Shown piece by piece: positions 42,163-51,444 of a stretch of 64,000 nucleotides of DNA. The DNA comes from Flavobacterium sp. LC2016-12 (GTDB taxonomy: Bacteria > Bacteroidota > Bacteroidia > Flavobacteriales > Flavobacteriaceae). Position numbers and translations under genes: made by a program. Location of the stretch: contig NZ_JADKPT010000009.1 in NCBI RefSeq assembly GCF_015351595.1, positions 62,001-126,000 of the forward strand. Direction: 5' to 3'. Numbering within the stretch: position 1 is the first letter of the stretch; each line of letters opens with the position of its first letter. The notes below the pieces were generated by a model. That model ran no database searches. It worked only from the letters and a program-made list of their open reading frames with translations, and was not told the DNA's origin.

Positions 42163-43764
42163 ATGAAAAACCAATTAGAGATTACCGAGACGGCAATGGA
42201 ATTTTTAGCCGAAAAGAACTTTTCTTATCCAAGTATTTGGACAGAAGAAGCAATTGTTTTTATAACCGAATTGCATCGAAAATTCGAAGCGCAACGTAAA
42301 TTGTTGTTGTTACAGCGTGACCAAAAACAAGTCGCTTTGAATCTGGGTATTATGCCTTCTTTTCCTTCAGATACCAAAACCGTCAGAGAAAGTAATTGGA
42401 CTGCAGGAGAAATTCCGAAAGATTTATTGGATCGAAGAGTAGAGATTACCGGACCAGTTGATCGTAAGATGATTATCAACGCATTGAATTCGGGAGCCAA
42501 AACTTTCATGGCCGATTTTGAAGACAGTACTTCTCCAACCTGGCAAAATTTGATGGAAGGGCAAATGAACCTAATTGATGCTGTAAACAAAACGATTTCT
42601 TACACCGATTCGGTTAAAAACAAAAGTTATCAGTTAAATGAAAAAATAGCAACGCTGATTGTTCGCCCAAGAGGATTGCATTTGCCTGAAAAACATCTTT
42701 TAATTGATGGAAAGGAAGTTTCAGGTTCTTTGGTAGATTTTGGATTGTATGTTTTTCACAATCATAAAAAACTTTTAGAAAACAATTCAGGACCGTATTT
42801 CTATATTCCAAAATTGGAACATTATCTGGAAGCGCGCTGGTGGAATACCGTACTTGATTTTACGGAGAATTATCTAAAATTGAAAAGAGGCACTATAAAA
42901 GTGACGGTTTTAATTGAAACGATAACGGCAAGTTTTCAGTTGGATGAAATTATCTACGAATTGAAAGAGCATATCGTTGGCTTGAATTGTGGGCGTTGGG
43001 ATTATATTTTCTCTTACATCAAGAAATTCGGTAAGAATCCAAAGTTCATCGTTCCGGATCGTGATCAGGTAAATATGACGTCGCCTTTTATGAATGCCTA
43101 CTCAAATTTGGTAATTCAGAGATGTCATAAAAGAGGGATTCACGCGATTGGCGGAATGGCCGCGCAAATTCCGATTAAAAATAATGAAGAAGCCAATGCA
43201 CTAGCTTTCGCAAAAGTAAAAACCGATAAAGAACGAGAAGTTCGCAACGGTCATGACGGAACCTGGGTGGCGCATCCGGATTTGGTAGCTCTTGCAAAAA
43301 AAGTATTTGATGAAGGAATGCCAACTCCAAATCAAATTCATATTAAAAGAGAACATCGCAAAATAACAGAAGAAGATTTGCTTGAACCGCCAATCGGAAT
43401 CATAACAGAAAATGGTGTTCGAAAAAATATCAACGTAGGCGTTTTGTATTTGGCATCATGGCTGAACGGGCAAGGTGCTGCAGCATTACATAATTTGATG
43501 GAAGATGCTGCAACGGCCGAAATTTCGAGATCACAATTGTGGCAGTGGCTTCAGAATAAAGTGACTCTGGATAATGACCGAAAATTAGATTTGGCTTATT
43601 ATCACGAATTGGCTTTAGACGAATATCAAAAGATCAAAGTGGAATTAGGAGAAGAAAATTACGAAAAACGTCAATTTCCTTTAGCTGAAAAAGTACTGGA
43701 AAGATTAGTAGTAAATACTGAATTTGTTGACTTTTTGACTATTCCGTGCTACAAATATTTATAA
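42163..43764 (+). CDS. aceB: malate synthase A
   Basis: Condenses glyoxylate with acetyl-CoA to malate in the glyoxylate shunt. The 533-residue protein has the signature MADFEDSTSPTW (about 115), RPRGLHLPEKH, and the catalytic block ETITASFQLDEIIYEL (about 260). The C-terminal helix-bundle domain carries NGQGAAALHNLMEDAATAEISR. Length is typical of malate synthase A. It precedes aceA on the same strand, 212 bp apart. Confidence 0.94.
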   Translation: MKNQLEITETAMEFLAEKNFSYPSIWTEEAIVFITELHRKFEAQRKLLLLQRDQKQVALNLGIMPSFPSDTKTVRESNWTAGEIPKDLLDRRVEITGPVDRKMIINALNSGAKTFMADFEDSTSPTWQNLMEGQMNLIDAVNKTISYTDSVKNKSYQLNEKIATLIVRPRGLHLPEKHLLIDGKEVSGSLVDFGLYVFHNHKKLLENNSGPYFYIPKLEHYLEARWWNTVLDFTENYLKLKRGTIKVTVLIETITASFQLDEIIYELKEHIVGLNCGRWDYIFSYIKKFGKNPKFIVPDRDQVNMTSPFMNAYSNLVIQRCHKRGIHAIGGMAAQIPIKNNEEANALAFAKVKTDKEREVRNGHDGTWVAHPDLVALAKKVFDEGMPTPNQIHIKREHRKITEEDLLEPPIGIITENGVRKNINVGVLYLASWLNGQGAAALHNLMEDAATAEISRSQLWQWLQNKVTLDNDRKLDLAYYHELALDEYQKIKVELGEENYEKRQFPLAEKVLERLVVNTEFVDFLTIPCYKYL

Positions 43765-43976
43765 ACAAACTTTGTGTTTATTTTTTTAACAGATAGAAAA
43801 CATAGGTTTATAATTAAAAAAAAGATGTTTTAAAAAATCTAGATTTCACACATAGCTATGCGTTTTTAGACAATTGAAACGCCTTTAACCACAAAGAAAA
43901 ACTATGTCTCTATGTGTTTAAAATTTAAACTCAAACAAAAGAAAACGCTTTACTAACCAACTTAACTATATTATTT

Positions 43977-45257
43977 ATGAAAACAACAGAAGACAGAATT
44001 CAGGAATTGATTAACGATTGGATTACGAACCCAAGATGGAAAGGTGTTGAACGTCCTTACACGGCTACAGAAGTAGTTACTCTTCAGGGTTCTTATCAAA
44101 TTGAGCATTCTATTGCAAAAATGGGAGCGCAAAAATTATGGAAAAAGTTAAAAAGTCAGGATTATGTTGCTGGTTTGGGCGCATTGACAGGAAATCAGGC
44201 GATTCAGGAAGTCGATGCTGGTTTAGAAGCGATTTATTTAAGTGGCTGGCAAGTTGCGGCCGACGCAAATTTGGCGGGAGAAATGTACCCGGACCAATCG
44301 CTTTATCCGGTAAATAGTGTGCCAATGGTGGTAAAAAAGATTAATAGTGCTTTATTGAGAGCTGATCAGATTCAGGTAGTAAATGAAGTGGAAGATAAAA
44401 AAGATTATTTGGTTCCGATTGTGGCTGATGCCGAAGCTGGTTTTGGGGGAAATCTAAATGCTTTTGAACTAATGAAATCTATGATTGAAGCTGGAGCTTC
44501 CGGAGTTCACTTTGAAGATCAATTGAGTTCTGCTAAAAAATGCGGGCATCTGGGCGGAAAAGTTTTGGTACCAACTCAAGAAGCGATTAATAAACTAATT
44601 GCAGCTCGTTTGGCTGCAGATGTTATGGGAGTTTCGACTTTGATTGTGGCAAGAACAGATGCGGATGCTGCTAATTTATTAACCAGCGATGCCGACCCGA
44701 GAGATCATAAATTTATTACGGGAGAAAAAACGAACGAAGGTTTTTTCTATGTAAACAGCGGTATCGATCAGGGAATTGCAAGAGGTTTGAGTTATGCGCC
44801 TTATGCCGATTTAATTTGGATGGAAACCAGTAATCCGGATTTGGTTTATGCTAAAAAATTCGCTGATGCCATGCGAAAAGAATTCCCGGATAAAATGTTG
44901 GCTTATAATTGTTCTCCGTCTTTCAATTGGGCAGCAAAATTATCAGTTGCTGAAATGGAAACGTTCAGGGAAGATTTGGCTGCAATGGGGTATAAGTTCC
45001 AGTTCATCACTTTGGCAGGATTCCATGCTTTGAATACCAGTATGTTTGAATTGTCTAAAGCGTACAAAGAACGTGGTATGGCAGGTTATTCTGAATTGCA
45101 GGAAAGAGAATTTGCGTTACAGAAAAACGGATTCAGAGCGGTAAAACACCAGGCTTTTGTTGGAACTTCTTATTTTGATGCAGTTCAAAATACGGTAACA
45201 ATAGGAAGGTCTTCAACTACAGCGATGAAACATTCTACGGAGGTTGAGCAATTTTAA
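43977..45257 (+). CDS. aceA: isocitrate lyase
   Basis: Cleaves isocitrate to succinate and glyoxylate, the first step of the glyoxylate shunt. The 426-residue protein has the active-site KKCGH (187-191, catalytic Cys189), GWQVAADAN (about 90-98), and DAEAGFGG. Together with malate synthase it forms the shunt unit. A hairpin of CACATAG/CTATGTG type lies between aceB and aceA (about 43848-43918). A strong terminator follows. Confidence 0.95.
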   Translation: MKTTEDRIQELINDWITNPRWKGVERPYTATEVVTLQGSYQIEHSIAKMGAQKLWKKLKSQDYVAGLGALTGNQAIQEVDAGLEAIYLSGWQVAADANLAGEMYPDQSLYPVNSVPMVVKKINSALLRADQIQVVNEVEDKKDYLVPIVADAEAGFGGNLNAFELMKSMIEAGASGVHFEDQLSSAKKCGHLGGKVLVPTQEAINKLIAARLAADVMGVSTLIVARTDADAANLLTSDADPRDHKFITGEKTNEGFFYVNSGIDQGIARGLSYAPYADLIWMETSNPDLVYAKKFADAMRKEFPDKMLAYNCSPSFNWAAKLSVAEMETFREDLAAMGYKFQFITLAGFHALNTSMFELSKAYKERGMAGYSELQEREFALQKNGFRAVKHQAFVGTSYFDAVQNTVTIGRSSTTAMKHSTEVEQF

Positions 45258-45265
45258 TTCAAAAT

Positions 45266-45294
45266 AAAAACCAGTTCATTGAACTGGTTTTTTT
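45266..45294 (+). terminator. aceA terminator
   Basis: Stem AAAAACCAGTTC / GAACTGGTTTTT with a three-base loop and T-run. Confidence 0.9.
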
Positions 45295-45302
45295 GTTTTT
45301 TT

Positions 45303-45387
45303 ACCATTAAGATATTAAGAGAATTAAGGGCAAAGCTTAATCTTCTTAATTAGCGCTACAGCTTAATTCTCTTAATATCTTAATGGT
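45303..45387. repeat. 26-bp perfect inverted repeat after aceA
   Basis: Arms 45303-45328 and 45362-45387 are exact complements (rich in TTAAG). It lies between converging genes. A remnant of a dispersed repeat, possibly also a terminator for the crp-like gene. Confidence 0.8.
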
Positions 45388-45396
45388 TTAAAAACT

Positions 45397-45972
45397 TTAT
45401 TTCTTCAAAAGTCTTGCTTTCATTTTGCTGAAAAATTCTGGTGTAACACCAATGAAAGAAGCGATTTGTTTTTGAGGAACTTTATGAACTAGTGTTCCGT
45501 ATTTGGTCGTAAATTTTTCAAAGCGTTCTTCGGCAGTTAGACTCAAATTATCCATTAATCTTTGCTGATTGGCAACTAATGAATTCTCAATTAAAATTCT
45601 GAAGAAACGCTCTAATTTTGGAATATCATGATACAATTGTTCCTGATTTTCTTTTGAAAGTGAAACCACTTCAGCATCTTCTAAAACTTCAATAAAAAGC
45701 TGTCCCGGTTTTTGCGAAAAGAAACTGTACATATCGCTCATCCACCAGCCTTGGCAGGCAAAGGATAAAACATGCTCGACAATATTATCGTTGATATTGA
45801 AGCTTCTTAAAATTCCGGAATTTACAAAATAAGAATGTTTGCAAACTTCTCCCGCATTTAATAAAATGGTTTTGGTTTTGTAAGTGTTGGTTTCTAATTT
45901 AGATAAAAAATGAGCCTGTTCTTCAGGTGTTAACGAAACGTGTTTGGCAATATTTTCAAGAATTAACTCCAT
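45397..45972 (-). CDS. Crp/Fnr family transcriptional regulator
   Basis: A 191-residue protein. The N-terminal cNMP-binding-type beta-roll (about 20-120) includes KTKTILLNAGEVCKHSYFVNSGILRSF. The C-terminal helix-turn-helix (about 150-190) reads KQIASFIGVTPEFFSKMKAR. The phosphate-binding loop of true CRP is not clearly conserved, so cAMP binding is doubtful. This short class is common in Bacteroidota. Its start codon overlaps the stop codon of the DUF6370 gene by one base, so translation is coupled. Confidence 0.85.
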   Translation of the reverse strand: MELILENIAKHVSLTPEEQAHFLSKLETNTYKTKTILLNAGEVCKHSYFVNSGILRSFNINDNIVEHVLSFACQGWWMSDMYSFFSQKPGQLFIEVLEDAEVVSLSKENQEQLYHDIPKLERFFRILIENSLVANQQRLMDNLSLTAEERFEKFTTKYGTLVHKVPQKQIASFIGVTPEFFSKMKARLLKK

Positions 45973-46292
45973 TATTTTTTGTCGTCTATTAAGGTGAATG
46001 AAGTTGCTTTAAATCTATTGTCCACAATTTCTCCTGTAACAGATGCTTTTCTGATCGCATTGCAAAAACCTTTATCAGAGTGAGCATCTCCATGATCATG
46101 AATTGTCGTTCCATCAACAAAATAACTTTTTCCATCAATTCGAACGGCCAGATCACAACTGTTACCCTTCATTCCGAATTGGCATTCTCCGCATGAAGCT
46201 TCTACAATTGTTGGTTTGTCAATTACTTTTTTAGTTTGGGCTTGTGCAGCAATTCCCATAAAGAGGAAAAACATGAATATAAGTTTTTTCAT
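45972..46292 (-). CDS. secreted DUF6370-like cysteine-containing protein
   Basis: A 106-residue exported protein (signal peptide about 1-18, ending AQAQ). The mature part has four cysteines (about 34, 37, 46 and 77) in a pattern VEASCGECQFGMKGNSCDLAVRIDGK, then THDHGDAH with several histidines. The CxxC and His-rich loop suggest metal binding. It overlaps the crp-like gene and starts 3 bp after purT, forming a three-gene unit. Function unknown. Confidence 0.75.
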   Translation of the reverse strand: MKKLIFMFFLFMGIAAQAQTKKVIDKPTIVEASCGECQFGMKGNSCDLAVRIDGKSYFVDGTTIHDHGDAHSDKGFCNAIRKASVTGEIVDNRFKATSFTLIDDKK

Positions 46293-46295
46293 TTT

Positions 46296-47456
46296 TTAAG
46301 AGTTTACAGTTATTAATTTAGAAGTGGTTTTGGCACGTTCTACTATTTCTTCGATTGGTGTTGCTAATGAATCATGACTTAAAACAATTCCCATTCGTCG
46401 ATACGGTCTTGAAGTAGGTTTTCCGAATATTCTGAAATCAGTTTTTGGCAAGGCTGCTACTTTTTCAATTCCGGTAAAAGTAGGATTTGTTGAATCTTCA
46501 GAAGCTAAAATTACGGCACTTGCTCCGGCTTTTTCTAAAGTAATTTCGAAAATAGGAAGACTTAAAATCGCACGTAAATGCAATTCGAATTCGTTGAAGT
46601 TTTGTGTTCCGGCCAACGTTACCATTCCGGTATCGTGTGGGCGAGGAGAAAGTTCAGAGAAATAAACGCCTTCATTGGTTAAGAAAAATTCAACACCAAA
46701 AAGTCCTGCGCCACCAAGAGCTTCCGTGATTTTTTCAGCCATATCCTGAGCTTCGTATAAATCTTTTTCTGAAACTAAAGCTGGTTGCCAACTTTCCTGA
46801 TAGTCGCCTCGTTCTTGTCTGTGACCAATTGGAGCGCAAAATAAGGTTGGATTATTATTCTGCGTAATAGTTAAAAGTGTGATTTCTGAATTGAAATCGA
46901 CAAATGCTTCTACGATCACTTCGATTACATCACCACGCGAACCTGCAACAGCATATTGCCATGCTTTTTCGATATCGCTTTCGGTTTTAATAGTCGATTG
47001 TCCTTTTCCGGAAGAAGACATTAAAGGTTTTACTACACATGGAATCCCGACTTCCTGAACTGCTTTTTGCAGTTCTTCTGCTGATGTGGCATATTGATAT
47101 TTAGCTGTTTTTAAACCTAATTCTTTTGAAGCTAAATCACGAATGGCTTTACGATTCATAGTGAAGTTGGCTGCTTTCGCAGAAGGAACAACGGTAATTC
47201 CTTGTTTTTCGTAATCGTAAAATCGTTCTGTACGTATGGCTTCTATTTCGGGAACTATAAAGTCAGGTTTGTGTTTGGCTACGATTCGGTCCAGTGCTTC
47301 GCCATCAAGCATGTTTATTACCTCAAATCCGTGAGCAACCTGCATTGCCGGAGCATTTTCGTAACTATCAACAGCAATTATAGTTTGTCCGATTCGTTGG
47401 GCGGCAATGGCAAATTCTTTGCCTAATTCGCCTGAACCAAGGAGTAGTATTTTCAT
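46296..47456 (-). CDS. purT: formate-dependent phosphoribosylglycinamide formyltransferase
   Basis: Adds formate to GAR in purine synthesis, an ATP-grasp enzyme. The 386-residue protein opens with GSGELGKE (Rossmann) and has [25 protein letters not shown] (ATP-grasp loop, about 140-155) and [28 protein letters not shown]. This is the full PurT pattern and separates it from PurK. First gene of the unit with DUF6370 and a crp-like gene. Confidence 0.93.
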   Translation of the reverse strand: MKILLLGSGELGKEFAIAAQRIGQTIIAVDSYENAPAMQVAHGFEVINMLDGEALDRIVAKHKPDFIVPEIEAIRTERFYDYEKQGITVVPSAKAANFTMNRKAIRDLASKELGLKTAKYQYATSAEELQKAVQEVGIPCVVKPLMSSSGKGQSTIKTESDIEKAWQYAVAGSRGDVIEVIVEAFVDFNSEITLLTITQNNNPTLFCAPIGHRQERGDYQESWQPALVSEKDLYEAQDMAEKITEALGGAGLFGVEFFLTNEGVYFSELSPRPHDTGMVTLAGTQNFNEFELHLRAILSLPIFEITLEKAGASAVILASEDSTNPTFTGIEKVAALPKTDFRIFGKPTSRPYRRMGIVLSHDSLATPIEEIVERAKTTSKLITVNS

Positions 47457-47880
47457 AGGGGGAAGTTTGAAATTTTGGAATAGTAAAAGTAGGGAAAAAT
47501 GTTTTTAACCGCAAAGTACGCTAAGAGTTTACGCGAAGAACGCAAAGTTGTTGTTGTAGATTTAAAAAAGGGCGCAAATGTTTTCACGCAGATTTTACAG
47601 ATTCGGCAGATTTAATTTAAATGGAAATTTAATTTTTAAAAATAAAGTAACCTTTAAGTTTGTCAATTTCGACGAAGGAGAAATCCCCGCGAGAAGCTCG
47701 ACAAAGATTGACTTATTGGACCGGAGTTACTTGCGGGGATTTGCTTCGCCAGTCGCTATCGCTCGAGTCTCCTTCGTCGAAATGACAAGATTGGGGAAAT
47801 AGCAAAAAAAAGGTTCGCAAAGATTATTAAAATCTTTGCGAACCTTGCGTAATCCCTTTGCGAACTTTTGCGGTTAAATT
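47457..47880. other. Repeat-rich intergenic region (purT-U32 gap)
   Basis: About 420 bp with nested inverted repeats. The outer TTTAACCGCAAAG-type repeats are at about 47504-47521 and 47861-47879. An inverted repeat with TTTCGACGAAGGAGA arms spans about 47663-47791, with a 10-bp internal stem AAATCCCCGC/GCGGGGATTT. A 15-bp perfect hairpin is at 47810-47846. A repeat segment at 47769-47793 is shared with 39994-40018. An open frame here is repeat-derived and rejected. Confidence 0.6.
47810..47846. repeat. Perfect 15-bp hairpin
   Basis: Arms 47810-47824 and 47832-47846 (AAGGTTCGCAAAGAT and complement) with a seven-base AT loop. It could serve as a transcription stop for the U32 gene, but there is no clear T-run on the minus strand side beyond the local A/T tract. 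Confidence 0.6.
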
Positions 47881-49755
47881 CTAATGAAAATGATCTTCTT
47901 CGATTTCGAATTCGGCATCTTTTTCCCAAATTTCCATTTCACAAGGCTTACAGTTGAATTTTAGTTTGTATTCTAATTCACCTTGTTTTAATACCAGTGG
48001 TTCTTTTACCTTCACTCCAACAATGTCTTTTTGGTGTATCGGGCATTTTTTTAATTCGTATTTGATGCAATATTTGGTCGTCATTACACGCGATTTTCCC
48101 GGATCCCACTGTAATTCGAATGCTTTTTCGATTTCGGTAACACCGTGGCGTTCGTAGAATTTACGAGCGGTTTTATTCGAAACATTGTACATGAAATCTA
48201 ATTTGGTTTCAGGATACGGATGTGACGTTTTTACTATTTGGTGTTCTTCGCGTTTGTAGTTTTTCAAACGAATTTTGGTCAATTGATCGTAAACCGTTCT
48301 TCTCATTTCGTTGATTTTTGAAATAGGAAGGAACCAGTTTTGAGAGAACATAATATCGATTTCATTAGCAGTATAAGGTGTAAAACCTGTTTTTGCCAAT
48401 TGTGTTTTGATGTTTTCTTCTATTGATTCGCCAGTTTTAGTCTGCTCTTTTGCGTGTTCTAAATTTACGATGCTTACATTTCCGTCTTCATCGGTAGCGA
48501 TTAATTCGAAACCAGTTTCTGTTTCTGTAAGTAATAAAGTTGTACTTAATTTACGAACGGCACTATCTTCTCTTTCTACAATTTTAATGAAAGCTGCATC
48601 GTTATTTCTATAGATAAAAGTTCCGTCTTTTATTTCTTTTAGAACGTTCGGATATATTTTACCGTTTTCTGCTTTGTTAACATAAATTCCGTCAGCTTCG
48701 TTGTTTTCGTTGATGAAACAAAGTCCGTCACCGTTGTTTAAGAATTCGCCGTTTTCGATTTCGTAAGCGTTTCCAACAGTTCTGATTAATTTACCAATAT
48801 ATTGACCTTTTGATTTTGGACTTTCCCAAGAACCAATAGAGCTGTGTCTTTCGTTTACAAAATAATCGGTATAACCGCGGTTGAAAGTTCTGTTTAAAGA
48901 AGAATCAAAAGTATAGGTACATGTTCCTGATGAAGCTTTCATGTATTTATCTCCTCCTTCGCCTTCTAAATAGCTGTCTAATTTTTGACGTAAATACGAA
49001 ACGTTATTTTTTACATAAACTACATCTTTCAATCTTCCTTCGATTTTAAAAGAAACAATTCCAGCTTCAATTAAATTTGGAATCTGCTCTGAAATATCTA
49101 AATCTTTAATAGAAAGTAAGTGACTGTTTTTGATTAAAGTTTCTCCATTTCCATCGATTAAGTTATAAGGTAAACGACAGTTTTGTGCACAAGAACCTCG
49201 GTTGGCACTGCGTTCTCCGTTGGCCACACTCATATAACAGTTTCCGCTAAAAGAAACACATAAAGCTCCGGTTACGAAAAATTCTAACTCAACATCAGCC
49301 TCGTCGTATATTGTTTTAATTTGATGCAGGTTCAATTCGCGGGCTAAAACCACACGTTTGATTCCGGCATCTTTAAGGAATTTAATTTTATCTGCATCAC
49401 GATTATTGGCTTGTGTACTGGCGTGAAGTACGATAGGAGGTAAGTCCATTTCCATAATCGCCATATCCTGAATGATCAGGGCATCGACACCAATATCGTA
49501 CAATTCCCAAATCATTGAGCGACACGTTTCTAATTCGTTATCGTACAAAATGGTATTCATAACGACAAAAACCTGAGCGTTAAATAAATGCGCGTATTGC
49601 ACTAAAGCGGCAACATCTTCAATAGAGTTGTTGGCATTTGAACGGGCACCAAATTGTGGCGCACCAATATAAACGGCATCGGCGCCACTGTTTATGGCAG
49701 CCATTCCCCCAATTAAATCTTTTGCTGGAGCTAATATTTCAATCTTCTTCTTCAT
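47881..49755 (-). CDS. peptidase U32 family protein
   Basis: A 624-residue member of the U32 (TrhP/RlhA-like) family. The conserved core is present: MAAINSGADAVYIGAPQFGARSNANN, the GALCVSFSGNCYMSV cysteine block and NRGSCAQNCRLPYNL, which usually coordinate iron-sulfur or support RNA hydroxylation. The C-terminal extension adds CIKYELKKCPIHQKD and a CKPCEMEIW segment (more cysteines). Several family members hydroxylate tRNA or rRNA nucleotides rather than degrade protein, so the peptidase label is doubtful. Confidence 0.85.
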   Translation of the reverse strand: MKKKIEILAPAKDLIGGMAAINSGADAVYIGAPQFGARSNANNSIEDVAALVQYAHLFNAQVFVVMNTILYDNELETCRSMIWELYDIGVDALIIQDMAIMEMDLPPIVLHASTQANNRDADKIKFLKDAGIKRVVLARELNLHQIKTIYDEADVELEFFVTGALCVSFSGNCYMSVANGERSANRGSCAQNCRLPYNLIDGNGETLIKNSHLLSIKDLDISEQIPNLIEAGIVSFKIEGRLKDVVYVKNNVSYLRQKLDSYLEGEGGDKYMKASSGTCTYTFDSSLNRTFNRGYTDYFVNERHSSIGSWESPKSKGQYIGKLIRTVGNAYEIENGEFLNNGDGLCFINENNEADGIYVNKAENGKIYPNVLKEIKDGTFIYRNNDAAFIKIVEREDSAVRKLSTTLLLTETETGFELIATDEDGNVSIVNLEHAKEQTKTGESIEENIKTQLAKTGFTPYTANEIDIMFSQNWFLPISKINEMRRTVYDQLTKIRLKNYKREEHQIVKTSHPYPETKLDFMYNVSNKTARKFYERHGVTEIEKAFELQWDPGKSRVMTTKYCIKYELKKCPIHQKDIVGVKVKEPLVLKQGELEYKLKFNCKPCEMEIWEKDAEFEIEEDHFH

Positions 49756-49900
49756 TTCTAGTACTTTAGGCTTTTGTGGTATTCACGCAAAAAAGTCTGC
49801 AAAGTTCTTATAAATATTTCGAGTTTGCTAATGCTGAAGCGATTTTTTTGAAATTGTTAACCTAATATGGAATATGCTGGTTAAGGTTTGTATGTACTAA

Positions 49901-50494
49901 TTAATCTAAAGGAAAAGTATATCCTACAGCAAATACTCCATTTGATTGTTTAGCTGCGGGATGGAAGTAGCCGGAAATGCCGAATTCGAAACTATGTTTT
50001 CGGCCAATAGCTAATCCTAAACTAAATGGAATATGCAGTAATACATCACTTTTGTCGAAATTAACATTAGGTGTCAGAGTTTGGAACTTACCTATTGAGG
50101 TACCAATACCTCCTTCAATAAATGGTGCTACCCAAGGAATTGGGGCAAAAAAGCGAACTTTTCCTCCAAGTATAACAGCATTGGTTGTTACTTTGTATTG
50201 GGGTTGATTTTGTAAGTCAGGATTTTCATCAACTGATGTGAAAATTCCGCCAATATAAGGTCTTACACTAAACCATGAAGTTACTCCAAAAATATATTCT
50301 CCTTGCAAATAGAGGCCGTCTCCCATGACATCTAATTCATCTTGAGCTCCGTAGTTTTCAATATAATAAGAGCCACTGCTCGCTAAGCCTATTGAGGCTT
50401 TTATAGCATTGCCTTCAGTTTGAGCTTTTGATAAATTTGAAAAAAATAAAGTAAAGATTATAATAAAAAAGAAATTGCGTAAACTTAGATTCAT
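49901..50494 (-). CDS. outer membrane beta-barrel protein, unknown
   Basis: A 197-residue exported protein (signal peptide about 1-24) with alternating hydrophobic and polar strands typical of a small 8-stranded porin-like barrel. It has the pattern GSYYIENYGAQDELDVMGDGLYLQGEYIFGVT, PFIEGGIGTSIGK and a terminal FAVGYTFPLD. The ending resembles an outer-membrane sorting strand. Function unknown. It reads alone. Confidence 0.7.
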   Translation of the reverse strand: MNLSLRNFFFIIIFTLFFSNLSKAQTEGNAIKASIGLASSGSYYIENYGAQDELDVMGDGLYLQGEYIFGVTSWFSVRPYIGGIFTSVDENPDLQNQPQYKVTTNAVILGGKVRFFAPIPWVAPFIEGGIGTSIGKFQTLTPNVNFDKSDVLLHIPFSLGLAIGRKHSFEFGISGYFHPAAKQSNGVFAVGYTFPLD

Positions 50495-50569
50495 AAAATA
50501 ATTTTGGTTAAGATGTAAAATTTTGGTTGCGGCGAATGTAAGATTTATTTTTAAATTTTATTATAAAAA

Positions 50570-50602
50570 AAAACTACCCAGTTTTACAACCAAGTAGTTT
50601 TC
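50570..50602 (-). terminator. Terminator of the four-helix bundle gene
   Basis: Stem AAAACTAC / GTAGTTTT with inner pairs and a T-run on the minus strand. Confidence 0.65.
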
Positions 50603-50627
50603 ATCTCAAAAAAAATAGCATCAATTA

Positions 50628-51086
50628 TTATGACGATCTTTTCGTTTTAATTTTATCCAATGTACTTTGGATAATGTTTAATTGTTTTGAAACAATGGCG
50701 ATTTGACTTCCGTCCAATTCGTTTTTTTCAAGTGCCATTTTGTATTTTTCAATGGCAGCTTCTTCTCCAGTAATACAAGCATTAATGATTGCTTCTGTAT
50801 CGCCGCCAGTAAACGATGATTTGATATCGATCCAGGTACGGTGTAAAGCTCCTAACGGACCTCCGCCGGAAGTATCTGTTGATTTTCCTAGTTTGTTGAT
50901 TTGATCTTGTAATTCAACTATGAATAAAGCTCTTTCTCGGGCATACTCTAAAAAGTCAGCCTTAATGATAAGGTCATCTGCGTGTTCAGCTGCATTGGTA
51001 TATCCTAGTTTTCCGTCTTCCAAAATAGAAATTAATCCTTCTAAAGTATTAACTGCTTCTGTTGTGGTTTCATCTGTATGTATCAT
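50628..51086 (-). CDS. PA2169-like four-helix-bundle protein (DUF2383)
   Basis: A 152-residue ferritin-like protein of the PA2169 family. Typical features are VNTLEGLISILEDGKLGYTNAAEHADD, ARERALFIVELQDQINKLG and the CITGEEAAIEKYKMAL helix. The glutamate and histidine pattern is compatible with a metal or ROS-related role, but only one EEAA..EK block is clear. Reads alone. Confidence 0.8.
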   Translation of the reverse strand: MIHTDETTTEAVNTLEGLISILEDGKLGYTNAAEHADDLIIKADFLEYARERALFIVELQDQINKLGKSTDTSGGGPLGALHRTWIDIKSSFTGGDTEAIINACITGEEAAIEKYKMALEKNELDGSQIAIVSKQLNIIQSTLDKIKTKRSS

Positions 51087-51263
51087 AACTTTTAATTTTA
51101 AATTAATGTATAATACAAAGTTGGGATTTTAATAAGCCTTATACCTTATAGAATTATAGTGTCATTTTATAAGATTGTGGAATGGGAATTTTGAAAGAGA
51201 AAACTTATTTTGCGTCGATCTTGAGGCTTTATTTTAAAATTGAATCTTCTCGTTAACCGTTTT

Positions 51264-51356
51264 GCGTGAGGGATAGAAGTGAAAAGCCCACAGCCGTGAG
51301 GAACGAACAGGCGAGGACTTGTAACGGATAGCCCGATTCGCCGCGGCGAAACACGC
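51264..51356 (+). ncRNA. Structured GATAG element, copy C
   Basis: An outer stem GCGTG/CACGC (51264-51268 with 51352-51356) encloses GGGATAG (51270-51276), a central hairpin with AAGCCC/GGACTT base, CGGATAG, and a third hairpin TTCGCC-GC-GGCGAA (51337-51350). It is antisense to both neighbours, which argues that it acts on its own. GCGTG/CACGC versus GCATG/CATGC in copy A is a compensated change. Confidence 0.55.
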
Positions 51357-51370
51357 CCAAAATAATCACA

Positions 51371-51426
51371 TAAAAAAAACAGCTTAAAGTATAAAGTGAT
51401 GAAACTTTGAACCTTAAGCCGTTTTA
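51371..51426 (-). terminator. aspC terminator
   Basis: Long stem with GCTTAA...TTAAGC inner pairs, A-run on the plus strand and T-run on the minus strand. Confidence 0.6.
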
Positions 51427-51444
51427 ATAAAACTCTTTATATTT

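Larger units (their letters stand above)
51087..51444. other. Intergenic region between the PA2169-like and aspC genes
   Basis: Contains structured element C (51264-51356) and the aspC terminator (about 51371-51426). No coding frame. No clear -7 element for the PA2169-like gene is seen. Confidence 0.5.

Noticed and set aside
47578..47802. Open frame in the purT-U32 gap
   Set aside because: Composed of repeat units with palindromes; not protein-like.
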